From: Rhodobacteraceae bacterium HLUCCA08
Lineage (GTDB): Bacteria; Pseudomonadota; Alphaproteobacteria; Rhodobacterales; Rhodobacteraceae
Assembly: GCA_001314655.1 (NCBI GenBank)
Contig: LJSF01000043.1
Location: 62,001-126,000, forward strand
Direction: 5' to 3'
Length of the DNA: 64,000 bases
Shown: positions 51,602 to 60,453 of the stretch, piece by piece
Position numbering within the stretch: the first letter of the stretch is position 1
How the letters are laid out: each line of letters opens with the position of its first letter
Made by a program: the position numbers and the translations under genes
Notes under the pieces: model-generated
Databases searched by the model: none
What the model was told of the DNA's origin: nothing
The model's input: only the letters and a program-made list of their open reading frames with translations

Positions 51602-52483
51602 ATGAGTGCGAACTTATATCTTGATCACTTCGGCTTCACCGAGCGACCGTTTTCGCTGTCGCCGGATCCGGATTTCCTGTTCTGGTCGCGGGCCCATGCG
51701 CGGGCCTTCTCGGTTCTGGAATACGGCATGGTCACCCGCGCGCCGCTCACCGTCGTCACCGGCGAGGTCGGGACCGGCAAGACGACCCTGATCCAGGCCC
51801 TGTTGCGCCGGCTGGATCCGAACCAGGTCGTGGGCCTGATCTCGAACGCCCAGGGCGATCGCGGCGACCTGCTGCGCTGGGTGCTGAACGCGCTCGACGT
51901 GACGCATCCCGACGCGGCCGATTACGTCACCCTGTTCCAGACCTTCCAGGACTTCGTGCTGAAGGTCTATGCCGATGGCGGTCACGTGGTCCTGATCATC
52001 GACGAGGCGCAGAACCTGGGCGCCGAGACGCTCGAAGAGCTGCGTATGCTGACCAACATCAATTCCGGCAAGGACGAATTGCTGCAGCTGATCCTGGTCG
52101 GCCAGCCCGAGCTCCGCCAGCTGATCGAACGCCCCGAACTGCGCCAGTTCGCCCAGCGCGTGACCGCGACCTATCATCTGGACCCGATGGATTTCGTCAC
52201 CACCCGCGAATATGTGCGTCACCGGCTGACCCATGTCGGCGGCAGCGGCGATGAATTCACCGACCAGGCGATCCGGGCGATCCATGGGGAAAGCACGGGA
52301 ATCCCCCGTATCATCAACAAGATATGCGACCTCTCGCTGGTCTATGCGGCCAGTGCCGGGCAGGACCTTGTGGACATGGCGACGATCCGCGAACTGATCG
52401 AGGACGGTCTTATACTGCGCCCTTTCAAGGAACCGCTCTTCCTGACCAACCGGGTTGACCGGCCCAGAAAGGCAGCCGAATGA
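51602..52483 (+). CDS. ExeA/GspA-like AAA ATPase of exosortase-type polysaccharide loci
   Basis: 293 residues, soluble. Opening YLDHFGFTERPFSLSPDPDF is the family hallmark (XrtA-associated ATPase, TIGR03015-like). Walker A GEVGTGKTT is at residues 54-62, Walker B VVLIIDEAQN with Asp134-Glu135, and a sensor-like LILVGQPELRQ follows. The role in export is unclear but it regularly sits beside the Wzz and kinase genes. ATG 51602; its end overlaps the Wzz start by 4 nt (ATGA). Confidence 0.88.
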   Translation: MSANLYLDHFGFTERPFSLSPDPDFLFWSRAHARAFSVLEYGMVTRAPLTVVTGEVGTGKTTLIQALLRRLDPNQVVGLISNAQGDRGDLLRWVLNALDVTHPDAADYVTLFQTFQDFVLKVYADGGHVVLIIDEAQNLGAETLEELRMLTNINSGKDELLQLILVGQPELRQLIERPELRQFAQRVTATYHLDPMDFVTTREYVRHRLTHVGGSGDEFTDQAIRAIHGESTGIPRIINKICDLSLVYAASAGQDLVDMATIRELIEDGLILRPFKEPLFLTNRVDRPRKAAE

Positions 52484-54033
52484 ACCTGGATTTCCGCTTT
52501 TACTGGAGCCTGTTCCTGCGTCGGTTGCCGGTCATGGCGCTGTTCGTCATCCTGTGTTCGGGCGCCGGTTTCGTGGCCGCGACGCGTCTGCCCGACACCT
52601 GGTCGACCGCCGCCCGGCTGCTGGTCGAGGCGCCGCAGATCCCCGACAGCATGGTCCGCTCGACCGTGCAGACGGATGCGGTCGAACAGCTCGACATCAT
52701 CGAACAGCGCCTTCTGACCCGGGCCAACCTGATCGATATCGCCCACGACTATGGCGTGTTCGAGAATATCAGCGACATGGAGCCCGATCAGGTCGTCGCC
52801 GCGATGCGCCAGGCGACGTCGATCCGCAGAACGGCGGGCCGCAACCAGGCGACGTTGATGACGATCAGTTTCGAGGCCCGGACCGGCGAGATCGCGGCGG
52901 AGGTCGTCAACCGCTACGTGACCCTTGTGCTCGAGGCGAACGCGGAATCCCGGATCGGGCGCGCCGAAGAGACGCTGAGCTTCTTCGAACAGGAGGTCGG
53001 GGAACTCTCCTCCGAACTGAACCGGCGCAGCGCCGATATCGCCGCCTTCCGGTCCGAGAATGCCGATGCCCTGCCCGAGGATCACACCCAGCGCCTCAAC
53101 CGCCAGACCCTGCTGACCGAGCGGCTGGTGGGCTACGAACGCGAATTGCGCTCGATCGAGGCCCAGCGCGAGGAATTGATCAGCACCTATGAAAGCACCG
53201 GACGCGTGCGCCCGACCCAGTCGCAGGGCCCGGGCAGCGCCGAGGAGCAGCAACTGATCGTCGCCCGGGCCGAGCTGGAATTGCTGTTGTCGCAATATTC
53301 CGAAGAGAATTACCGGGTGATCCAGAAACGATCCCTGATCGAACGGCTCGAGGCGATCGTTGCCGCCCAGACCTCGGCCGGGATGCCCACGGATGGGGGC
53401 GACGCGGCCACGCCGGACGAGGTGTTCTACGAAGTCACGCTGAACCAGATCGACACCCGCCTTGAGGCGCTGCGCGACGAGATCGCGCGGACCGAAACCG
53501 AACTGGCCGCATTGCAGGCGCAGATCCAGCGCAGCGCCGGCAACGAACGCGAACTGGCCGACATGCAGCGCGAATACGACATCGCGTTGACCCGATACAA
53601 CGCCGCGGTGGCCAACCTCAACCAGGCGCAGATGAGCGAACGGATCGAAACCACGGCCCGCGGGCAACGCATCACCGTGATCGAGAACGCGAATATCCCG
53701 CGGATCCCGTCAGGGCCCGACCGGCCCCAGATCGCGATCCTGGGCACCGGCTTCGGTATCGCGCTGGCCGGTGGGTATTTCGCTTTGCTGGAGTTCCTGA
53801 ACCGGTCGATCCGTCGCCCGGCCGAACTGGCCAGCCGGTTCCAGATCACGCCGATCACCGCGATCCCCTACATGGAAAGCCGCGGCCGCCGGATGCTGCG
53901 GCGGGTCGGGCTGGTCGGGGCGATGGTCGCCGTGGTGGTCGGGGTTCCGGCGGCGCTGTGGTATATCGACACCAATTACGTCCCGATCGAACTGATCGTC
54001 GAACGAGGGCTGTCCACGCTCGGCCTGGGCTAG
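52480..54033 (+). CDS. Polysaccharide chain-length determinant (Wzz/GNVR, exosortase-locus type)
   Basis: 517 residues. A first membrane helix near residues 15-32 (LPVMALFVILCSGAGFVAAT) is followed by the Wzz domain (STAARLLVEAPQIP) and a long periplasmic coiled coil (about 150-390, with heptads such as ETELAALQAQIQRSAG). The GNVR-like region DMQREYDIALTRYNAAVANL precedes the second helix pair (IAILGTGFGIALAGGYFALL, then GLVGAMVAVVVGVPAALWYI). It controls chain length and works with the kinase encoded next. Coupled to the upstream ATPase by a 4-nt overlap. Confidence 0.9.
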   Translation: MNLDFRFYWSLFLRRLPVMALFVILCSGAGFVAATRLPDTWSTAARLLVEAPQIPDSMVRSTVQTDAVEQLDIIEQRLLTRANLIDIAHDYGVFENISDMEPDQVVAAMRQATSIRRTAGRNQATLMTISFEARTGEIAAEVVNRYVTLVLEANAESRIGRAEETLSFFEQEVGELSSELNRRSADIAAFRSENADALPEDHTQRLNRQTLLTERLVGYERELRSIEAQREELISTYESTGRVRPTQSQGPGSAEEQQLIVARAELELLLSQYSEENYRVIQKRSLIERLEAIVAAQTSAGMPTDGGDAATPDEVFYEVTLNQIDTRLEALRDEIARTETELAALQAQIQRSAGNERELADMQREYDIALTRYNAAVANLNQAQMSERIETTARGQRITVIENANIPRIPSGPDRPQIAILGTGFGIALAGGYFALLEFLNRSIRRPAELASRFQITPITAIPYMESRGRRMLRRVGLVGAMVAVVVGVPAALWYIDTNYVPIELIVERGLSTLGLG

Positions 54034-54067
54034 GGCCGGCGGCGGCGCAAAAGGATCGGGTAGCATC

Positions 54068-54871
54068 ATGGAAAAACTTCAGGCGGCCTTGCACAAGGCG
54101 CGACAGAACCGCGGGGATCCCGTTCCGGCCCGCGAAAAACCGGCCGGCCGCGACGGTGGCGGCGCGACCTCGCCGCTTTGGGAGGCGCTGGCGCCCTTCG
54201 AGATCGAGCCGCGCCAGCTGGAACGTCACCGTGTCGTCACCCGAGAGGCCGGCGCCAAGGCGACGCCGTTCGACATCCTGCGCACCAAGGTGCTGTTGCA
54301 GATGCGCCAGAACGGCTGGACCCGGCTGGCGATCACCTCGCCCATGCCGCAATCGGGCAAGACGACCACCGCCTGCAACCTGGCGCTGGGCCTGGGCCGG
54401 CAGCGCGACCTGCGGTCGATGCTGCTCGATACCGATCTGCGCGACCCCTCGGTCGGCACGTTCTTCAACGCGCGGCCCGATCGGTCGATCGGAGAGGTCT
54501 TTGCCGGCGAGGTCGATTTCGCCGATCAGGCGTTGCGCATCGGCGCCAACGTCGCCGTGTCCATGGCGCGCGAAGCCGAGGGCGACCCGACGCGGCTGCT
54601 GCTGGCCGAGGAAACCGCCGAGGTGATCGACCGGATCGAGGCGCGCTACAAGCCCGACGTGATGATCTTCGACCTGCCCTCGGTGCTGGTGAACGATGAC
54701 ACCAGGGCGTTCCTCAAGAATGTCGATTGCGCGCTGATCGTGGTCCGCGCCAACCAGACCCGCTACAGCCAGTTCGACACCTGCGAACGCGAAATCGCCG
54801 AACATACCAACGTGTTGGGCGTTGTGCTGAACGCCTATCGCCACGCCGACAAAGGGACCGCGGCGGAATAG
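54068..54871 (+). CDS. CpsD/CapB-type tyrosine-kinase-like ATPase
   Basis: 267 residues. Walker A ITSPMPQSGKTTTACNLA is at about residues 89-106, Walker A' MLLDTDLRDPSVG follows and Walker B is VMIFDLPSVL. This is the BY-kinase/MinD-like fold partnering Wzz. The C-terminus ends NAYRHADKGTAAE with no Tyr cluster, so it cannot autophosphorylate like Wzc/CapB; many exosortase-locus versions look like this. It closes the polysaccharide locus. Confidence 0.85.
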   Translation: MEKLQAALHKARQNRGDPVPAREKPAGRDGGGATSPLWEALAPFEIEPRQLERHRVVTREAGAKATPFDILRTKVLLQMRQNGWTRLAITSPMPQSGKTTTACNLALGLGRQRDLRSMLLDTDLRDPSVGTFFNARPDRSIGEVFAGEVDFADQALRIGANVAVSMAREAEGDPTRLLLAEETAEVIDRIEARYKPDVMIFDLPSVLVNDDTRAFLKNVDCALIVVRANQTRYSQFDTCEREIAEHTNVLGVVLNAYRHADKGTAAE

Positions 54872-55317
54872 GCGGGCCTCGGGTCCGCCGGTTCCCGCGT
54901 CGAAATCCTGCCCTGGCCGCGCCGCAGGGAATGCTCGGTCAGGTCCTTGACCGAGATCAGCGCCCGGTCGGCATGCCGAACCAGTGGCATCGCGCGGGCG
55001 ACGGCGCGCGGCATCGCCCGGATCAGCCGGGAGGGCGGCCCGATCCCGGGCCTGACCGGGGCGCGGACCTCTTTCGGGGCGGCGCCCCCCCCCCGCATCG
55101 CCGGCTTCGCAGACCGCCGCGCCCGGAACCGCCGCGCCGCGGACCTTTCGGGGCAGTGGTTTCCCGGCCTGCAGATCGACCTGCCGGTCGGCGACCTGAT
55201 CGGGATGGATGCCTGCATCAAGACCATCGTGACGGGCCCGATCACCCGCATTTCCGTCTTGGTGATGTCGCGGAGCTGTCGCCGACGACCGAACCGGGCA
55301 TGCCGTGAGGTGAAGCC
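54872..55317. other. 446-nt stretch without a recognisable gene, possibly decayed coding DNA
   Basis: The sequence keeps high GC but codes for nothing I recognise in any frame. A plus-strand open frame at 54947-55321 opens with TTG, is Arg-rich, and only its end (WFPGLQIDLPVGDLIGMDAC) looks protein-like. A run of nine C lies at 55087-55095, a likely frameshift spot. It borders the E1-alpha fragment and may be the remains of lost genes. Confidence 0.4.
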
Positions 55318-55599
55318 ATGAACGGACCGATCACCGATCGGAGCGCGTCGAATTCCGACCTGCTGGAGATGAACCGCCGGATGCGCCGGGTCCGGACGTT
55401 CGAGGGCCGCGTCGGAAACCTGTATGCGTGGCGAAAGCTCCGGGTTCCGTCGCCCCTGCCGATCGGCCAGAAATCGGCCGCGGTCGGGGTCTGCGCCACC
55501 CTGCGCGACGGCGATACCGTCACCAGCCACCAGAGCATCTTTCCGTCGCACGGCGCCGATCCGAACCGGATGATGGCCCAGGCCGCGCGCCGGGCATGA
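55318..55599 (+). pseudogene. Truncated E1-alpha (pyruvate/acetoin dehydrogenase-type) fragment
   Basis: 93 residues matching only the N-terminal third of thiamine-dependent dehydrogenase E1 alpha subunits (normally about 320-340 aa). MNRRMRRVRTFEGRVGNLY and PIGQKSAAVGVCATLRDGD correspond to the R-x-F-E and H-x-x-x-G-Q-E-A-x-x-V-G region, but the conserved Glu is Ser (GQKS) and the first conserved His of that loop is replaced. It stops before the thiamine-diphosphate motif, and the downstream DNA does not continue the protein in another frame. A GAGGTG ribosome site is retained, so it may still be translated. Confidence 0.6.
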
Positions 55600-55690
55600 A
55601 CCGCAGGGGCCGAAAGCAGGGTCTCGCGCCCGGCCATGGACAATCCGCCGCAGCCGGTTAGGTTGCGCGCGAGGTTGCAAGGGGGCGCCG

Positions 55691-56614
55691 ATGGCACCGA
55701 TCGTATCCGTCAGGAACCTGGTCAAACGCTATGATGACGGGTTCGAGGCGCTGGGAGGCATCGACCTGGACATCGAGGAAGGCGAGATCATCGCCCTGCT
55801 GGGCCCCAACGGCGCCGGCAAGACGACGCTGATCTCGACCATCTGCGGCATCACCGTGCCGACCTCGGGAACGGTCAGCGTCGGCGGCCATGACATCGTC
55901 ACCCAGTTCCGCGCCGCGCGGTCTCTGGTCGGGCTGGTGCCGCAGGAACTGAACCTGGAAGTCTTCGAGACCGTGCGCAATACCGTCGCCTTTTCGCGCG
56001 GGTTGTTCGGCAAGCGGCGCGATGACGCGCTGCTGGAACGGGTGCTCAAATCGCTCACGCTGTGGGACAAGGCCGACAACCGGATCCGGCAATTGTCGGG
56101 CGGGATGAAGCGGCGGGTGATGATCGCCAAGGCGCTGGTCCACGAACCGCGCGTTCTGTTTCTTGATGAACCCACCGCCGGGGTGGACGTCGAATTGCGG
56201 CGCGACATGTGGGACGTGGTGGCCGAGCTGAAACGCGACGGCGTCACCATCATCCTGACCACCCATTACATCGAAGAGGCCGAGGCCATCGCCGACCGGA
56301 TCGGCGTCATCAACAAGGGCCAGATCCTGCTGGTCGAGGACAAGGACGCGTTGATGAAGCGCATGGGCCGCAAGACCCTGCGGATCGAACTGGACGCGCC
56401 GGTCGATGCGGTGCCGGCCGCGCTGGCCGCCTATGACCTGCAGATCGACGGCCAGGCGCTGCTTTATTCCTATGACACGCAGGCCGAAAGCACCGGGATC
56501 ACCGGGCTTTTGTCGGACCTGCGCGCGGCCGGGCTGCGCCTGCACGACCTGTCGACCCGGCAAAGCAGCCTGGAGGAAATCTTTGTCGGCCTGGTCCACG
56601 AGGACGCCGCATGA
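55691..56614 (+). CDS. ABC transporter ATP-binding protein (YadG-like)
   Basis: 307 residues. Walker [10 protein letters not shown] at 38-46, Q-loop [16 protein letters not shown], signature [19 protein letters not shown] around 135, Walker [13 protein letters not shown] and the H-loop [10 protein letters not shown] are all present. The C-terminal 80 residues form the extension of ABC-2 exporters. With the next gene it forms a drug/unknown-substrate exporter of the YadGH type; its role in polysaccharide export is not implied, since a Wzx/Wzy pathway is present. Confidence 0.92.
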   Translation: MAPIVSVRNLVKRYDDGFEALGGIDLDIEEGEIIALLGPNGAGKTTLISTICGITVPTSGTVSVGGHDIVTQFRAARSLVGLVPQELNLEVFETVRNTVAFSRGLFGKRRDDALLERVLKSLTLWDKADNRIRQLSGGMKRRVMIAKALVHEPRVLFLDEPTAGVDVELRRDMWDVVAELKRDGVTIILTTHYIEEAEAIADRIGVINKGQILLVEDKDALMKRMGRKTLRIELDAPVDAVPAALAAYDLQIDGQALLYSYDTQAESTGITGLLSDLRAAGLRLHDLSTRQSSLEEIFVGLVHEDAA

Positions 56615-56651
56615 CCCCGACCTCCCCGGTTCCCCGAAAGGCACGGACGCC

Positions 56652-57413
56652 ATGAACCTTCTCGCCATCCGCGCGATCTACCGATACGAGATGTCGCGTT
56701 TCTTCCGGACGCTGCTGCAAAGCTTCGTGTCGCCCATCGTGTCGACCTCGCTCTATTTCGTGGTCTTCGGCGCCGCCATCGGCAGCCGCATCGACCAGGT
56801 CGAGGGGGTGCAATACGGCGCCTTCATCGTGCCCGGGCTGATCATGCTGACAGTGATGACCCAGGCGACCTCCAACGCCTCGTTCGGGATCTATTTCCCG
56901 AAATTCACCGGCACGATCTACGAACACCTGTCGGCACCGGTGAATTTCCTGGAAATCACCACCGGCTATGTCGGCGCGGCGGCGACCAAGGCGCTGTTCA
57001 TCGGGCTGCTGATCCTGGCCACCGCGCATGCCTTTGTCGATCTCGACATCCTGCACCCGCTGGCGATGCTGGCCTTCCTCGTGCTGACCTGTCTCAGCTT
57101 TGCCCTGCTGGGCTTCATCATCGGCATCTGGGCGCGCAATTTCGAACAATTGCAGCTGATCCCGCTTCTGGTGATCACGCCGCTGGTCTTTCTGGGGGGC
57201 TCGTTCTACTCGATCTCGATGCTGCCCGAGGTCTGGCAGAGAATCGCGCTGTTCAACCCGGTGGTCTATCTGATCTCGGGGTTTCGCTGGGCATTCTTCG
57301 GCCAGGCGGATGTGGCTGTCGGGGTCAGCCTGGGGGCGATCGCGCTGTTCACCCTGGTCTGCATGGGGGTGATCTGGTGGATCTTTCGCACCGGCTGGCG
57401 GTTGCGCCAGTGA
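56652..57413 (+). CDS. ABC-2 type transporter permease (YadH-like)
   Basis: 253 residues with six membrane helices. [20 protein letters not shown] at the N-terminus, [20 protein letters not shown] and [14 protein letters not shown] in the loops, and [20 protein letters not shown] before the last helices are characteristic of ABC-2 permeases. ATG 56652 lies 37 nt after the ATP-binding gene, clearly one operon. Confidence 0.92.
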   Translation: MNLLAIRAIYRYEMSRFFRTLLQSFVSPIVSTSLYFVVFGAAIGSRIDQVEGVQYGAFIVPGLIMLTVMTQATSNASFGIYFPKFTGTIYEHLSAPVNFLEITTGYVGAAATKALFIGLLILATAHAFVDLDILHPLAMLAFLVLTCLSFALLGFIIGIWARNFEQLQLIPLLVITPLVFLGGSFYSISMLPEVWQRIALFNPVVYLISGFRWAFFGQADVAVGVSLGAIALFTLVCMGVIWWIFRTGWRLRQ

Positions 57414-57478
57414 CAGGGCCCTGCAAACGTATGCACGGCGCCTTGTTCCCCGCCCGTCCACGGCCTATGTGAGGCCGC

Positions 57479-58273
57479 ATGAGACGCTGGCTGCCCTTCG
57501 TGAAAACCCCTCCGCTGGTGGCGGTGCTGCGCCTGGAGGGCAGTATCGGCACCGGCCCCCGCGCGATCAGCGACCAGGCCATGGCCCCGCTGATCGAACG
57601 CGCGTTCCGGCGCGGCAAGCCGGCGGCGGTGGCGCTCCAGATCAACTCGCCCGGCGGCTCGCCCGTGCAATCCTCGCTGATCGCGTCGCGGATCCGGCGG
57701 CTGGCCGAGGAAACCGAAACCCCGGTCTTTGCCTTCGTCGAGGATCTGGCGGCCTCGGGCGGGTACTGGCTGGCGGCGGCGGCGGATGAAATCCACGTCG
57801 ACCGGGCCTCGATCCTGGGCTCGATCGGGGTCATCGCCGCGACCTTCGGCTTTCCCGGCGCGATGGAAAAGATCGGCGTCGAACGGCGCGTGCATACCGC
57901 CGGCAAGGCGAAAAGCTTTCTCGACCCGTTCCGCCCCGAAAAGCCCGAGGACGTGGCCAGGCTGACCGAGCTGCTGGACGGGATGCACGAGGTCTTCAAA
58001 TCCCATGTCACGGATCGCCGCGCCGGCAAGCTGCCCCAGGGCGAGGATCTGTTCACCGGAGAGGTCTGGATCGGCCAGGGCGCGATCGACAAGGGCCTGG
58101 CCGACGGGATCGGCCACCTTGTGCCGACGATGAAGGCGCGGTTCGGCGACAAGGTCGCATTCCGCCGCTACGCGCCGCGCCGGCCGCTGCTGGCCCGGTT
58201 CGGCGCCCGGATCGTCGACGACGCCCTCGACGGGCTGGAGGAGCGGGCCGCGCGCGCCCGTTTCGGCCTCTGA
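57479..58273 (+). CDS. S49 family (SppA/SohB-like) peptidase
   Basis: 264 residues. ALQINSPGGSPVQSSLIASR and AFVEDLAASGGYWLAAAADE hold the oxyanion site and the nucleophile Ser (ASGGYWL). TAGKAKSFLDPFRPEKPED contains the catalytic Lys of the Ser-Lys dyad, as in bacterial signal-peptide peptidases. No N-terminal membrane helix is seen, so it is the short soluble form common in alphaproteobacteria. It probably degrades leftover signal peptides or membrane fragments. Confidence 0.9.
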   Translation: MRRWLPFVKTPPLVAVLRLEGSIGTGPRAISDQAMAPLIERAFRRGKPAAVALQINSPGGSPVQSSLIASRIRRLAEETETPVFAFVEDLAASGGYWLAAAADEIHVDRASILGSIGVIAATFGFPGAMEKIGVERRVHTAGKAKSFLDPFRPEKPEDVARLTELLDGMHEVFKSHVTDRRAGKLPQGEDLFTGEVWIGQGAIDKGLADGIGHLVPTMKARFGDKVAFRRYAPRRPLLARFGARIVDDALDGLEERAARARFGL

Positions 58274-58274
58274 C

Positions 58275-58439
58275 GTGATTTTCAAGATCGTCACCCTGTT
58301 CCTGGTCTTCATGGGCGTGCTGGCGATGTTCGGGAAACTGCGCCTGCCGGGCCGCAACCGGCTGTCGCGCGGCACCTGCCCCGATTGCGGGCGGCACCGG
58401 TTCGGCAAGCCCTGCGATTGCAAGACGAGGCGCGGATGA
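58275..58439 (+). CDS. Small membrane/Cys-rich protein, 54 aa
   Basis: GTG at 58275, immediately after the peptidase stop, opens a 54-residue frame: an N-terminal hydrophobic helix (IVTLFLVFMGVLAMFG) then a Cys-rich tail with CPDCG and PCDCK, likely a small zinc ribbon. Its TGA overlaps the antiporter ATG (ATGA), which supports real translation and coupling. Too short for most gene finders; I do not know a function. Confidence 0.65.
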   Translation: MIFKIVTLFLVFMGVLAMFGKLRLPGRNRLSRGTCPDCGRHRFGKPCDCKTRRG

Positions 58440-59392
58440 TCCTGGACTGGGTCTATACCGGGTTGGGCCTGTTGATCCTGCTGCTGGCCGGTGACAGCCT
58501 GGTCAAGGGGGCGGTCAATACCGCGCTGCGGCTGGGCATCCCGGCGCTGATCGTGTCGCTGACCATCGTCGCCTTCGGCACGTCGGCGCCGGAACTGCTG
58601 ATCTCGGTCCAGGCGATCCTCGACGACGTGCCGGGCCTGGCCCTGGGCAACGTGGTCGGTTCCAACACCGCGAACGTGCTGCTGGTGCTGGGCATCCCGG
58701 CGCTGCTGGCGACGATGCACACCTCCGAATGCGACACGCGGATGAACTTTGTCCAGATGATCGGCGCAACGGCGCTGTTCATCGGCCTTGCCTTTCGCGG
58801 CGAGTTCGACCGGATCGCCGGGCTGATCCTTCTGGCGGCGCTGGCGGCGATGCTGATCCATGCGGCGCGCACCGCCAATGCCCATCGCAAGGCCGGGCTG
58901 GACGCGGTCGCGCTGGACGAGGAAGAGATCGAGGGCGCGGATCCCGACATGCCCTGGCCCAGGATCCTGTTCTTCCTGGCGCTGGGCCTGGTCGGTCTGC
59001 CGCTGGGCGCCAACCTGCTGGTCGACGGCGCCACCAACATCGCCCGCGATTTCGGCGTGACGGAAACCGTGATCGGCCTGACGCTGGTCGCGGTCGGCAC
59101 CTCTCTGCCCGAGCTTGCCACCACCGTGATGGCCGCGCTGCGACGCCAGGCCGATGTCGCGCTGGGCAATGTGATCGGATCGAACATGTTCAACCTGCTG
59201 GGCATCATCGGCGTCGCTTCGCTGGTCGGCCCGATCACGGTCGAACGGCAATTCCTGACCTTCGATCTGTGGGTGATGGCGGCGGCCTCGCTGATCCTGG
59301 TGCCCTTCGTGTTCTTCCGGTTCGACATCACCCGGATCTGGGGCGTGATCCTGTCGGCGCTCTATGTCGCCTATGTCTGGGTGATCCTGTGA
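58436..59392 (+). CDS. Calcium/sodium antiporter, CaCA family (YrbG-like)
   Basis: 318 residues with about ten helices. The two alpha-repeats are clear: FGTSAPELLISVQAILD followed by LGNVVGSNTANVLLVLG, and GTSLPELATTVMAALRR followed by LGNVIGSNMFNLLGIIG, each with G-x-S-x-P-E and G-N-x-x-G-S-N. A short charged loop (residues about 140-175) separates the halves. Start at ATG 58436, overlapping the small upstream gene. Confidence 0.9.
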   Translation: MILDWVYTGLGLLILLLAGDSLVKGAVNTALRLGIPALIVSLTIVAFGTSAPELLISVQAILDDVPGLALGNVVGSNTANVLLVLGIPALLATMHTSECDTRMNFVQMIGATALFIGLAFRGEFDRIAGLILLAALAAMLIHAARTANAHRKAGLDAVALDEEEIEGADPDMPWPRILFFLALGLVGLPLGANLLVDGATNIARDFGVTETVIGLTLVAVGTSLPELATTVMAALRRQADVALGNVIGSNMFNLLGIIGVASLVGPITVERQFLTFDLWVMAAASLILVPFVFFRFDITRIWGVILSALYVAYVWVIL

Positions 59393-60168
59393 CCGGCGCG
59401 GCGCTGATCACCGGTGCGGCCGCGCGGCTGGGGCGGGCGATGGCGCTGTATCTGGCCGGGCGCGGGTGCGACATCGCCATCCACTACAACGGCAGCGAGG
59501 AGGCAGCCGGAACGGTCGCCGAAGAGGCGCGGGCCCTGGGCGTGCGCGCCGTCACCCTGCAGGCCGACCTTCTGGACGATGCCGCGACCGAAGCGCTGGT
59601 GCCCGCCGCAAATCGGGCGCTCGGGCCCCTGACGGTGCTGGTCAACAACGCCTCGATCTTCGAATATGACACGATCCGCAGCGCCACCCGCGACAGCTGG
59701 GACCGCCATTTCGGATCGAACCTGCGCGCGCCCTTCGTGCTGACCCAGGCCTTTGCCGACCAGGCGCCGCCGGCGGCTGCCGATGCGCAGGGCGAACCGC
59801 TGGCCCGGGCCCTTGTGGTCAACATGATCGACCAGCGGGTGCGCAAGCTGACCCCGGAATTCATGACCTACACGCTGGCCAAATCCGCGCTCTGGACCCT
59901 GACCCGGACCTCGGCCATGGCTCTGGCCCCGGCGATCCGCGTCAATGCGATCGGCCCCGGCCCGACCCTGCGCGGCGCCCGGCAAAGCGATGATCATTTC
60001 GCCCGCCAGCGCGCCGCCACGATCCTGGGCCGCGGTGCCGATCCGGACGATATCTGCGCCGCGCTGGGCTACCTGCTCGAGGCGCGTTCTGTGACCGGGC
60101 AGATGGTCTGCGTCGATGGCGGCCAGCACCTGGCCTGGAAGACACCGGATGTGCTGGGCCCGGAGTGA
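59389..60168 (+). CDS. SDR family oxidoreductase, FolM/pteridine-reductase-like
   Basis: 259 residues. The N-terminus LITGAAARLGRAMALYLAGR has the T-G-x-x-x-R-x-G form of the SDR glycine motif seen in FolM and pteridine reductases rather than T-G-x-x-x-G-x-G. LVNNASIF and the active site MTYTLAKSALWTLTRTSA (Tyr-x-x-x-Lys) follow, and GQMVCVDGGQHLAW closes the fold. It may reduce dihydromonapterin or dihydrofolate. The start is GTG at 59389, overlapping the antiporter stop by 4 nt. Confidence 0.85.
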   Translation: MTGAALITGAAARLGRAMALYLAGRGCDIAIHYNGSEEAAGTVAEEARALGVRAVTLQADLLDDAATEALVPAANRALGPLTVLVNNASIFEYDTIRSATRDSWDRHFGSNLRAPFVLTQAFADQAPPAAADAQGEPLARALVVNMIDQRVRKLTPEFMTYTLAKSALWTLTRTSAMALAPAIRVNAIGPGPTLRGARQSDDHFARQRAATILGRGADPDDICAALGYLLEARSVTGQMVCVDGGQHLAWKTPDVLGPE

Positions 60169-60453
60169 GGCTGCGAAAAGTTGTGCACCGTGCCGCAATC
60201 CGGTCACAATTCGTTTACAAAACCTTAATGATTTCAGATGTTTGCCGAATGGACAAAATAATTCACAATGAAATCATAGGCTTGCGGTTATGCCTAATTT
60301 TTGGGCAAATCGAGGAACCGGCCCTGATTCAACAAGAAATTCCCGCTCGCCCGGTTTTCCCCACGGGTTTGTCCACAGATTCTGTGGAGAGCTTTCCGCT
60401 TGCCCAAAGCGCTTGCAGATTGCAGCCGGCGCCGAGAATCATACCTTGGTCCC
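60169..60453 (+). other. 285-nt AT-rich promoter region of uvrC
   Basis: The part 60200-60310 is strikingly AT-rich for this window (for example AAAATAATTCACAATG), as expected for a promoter. I could not pick one confident -35/-10 pair. Confidence 0.4.

Noticed and set aside
54835-55725. Minus-strand open frame of 296 codons across the decayed segment
   Set aside because: Arg/Pro-rich shadow composition, no family features, and it runs antisense into the ABC transporter gene start.
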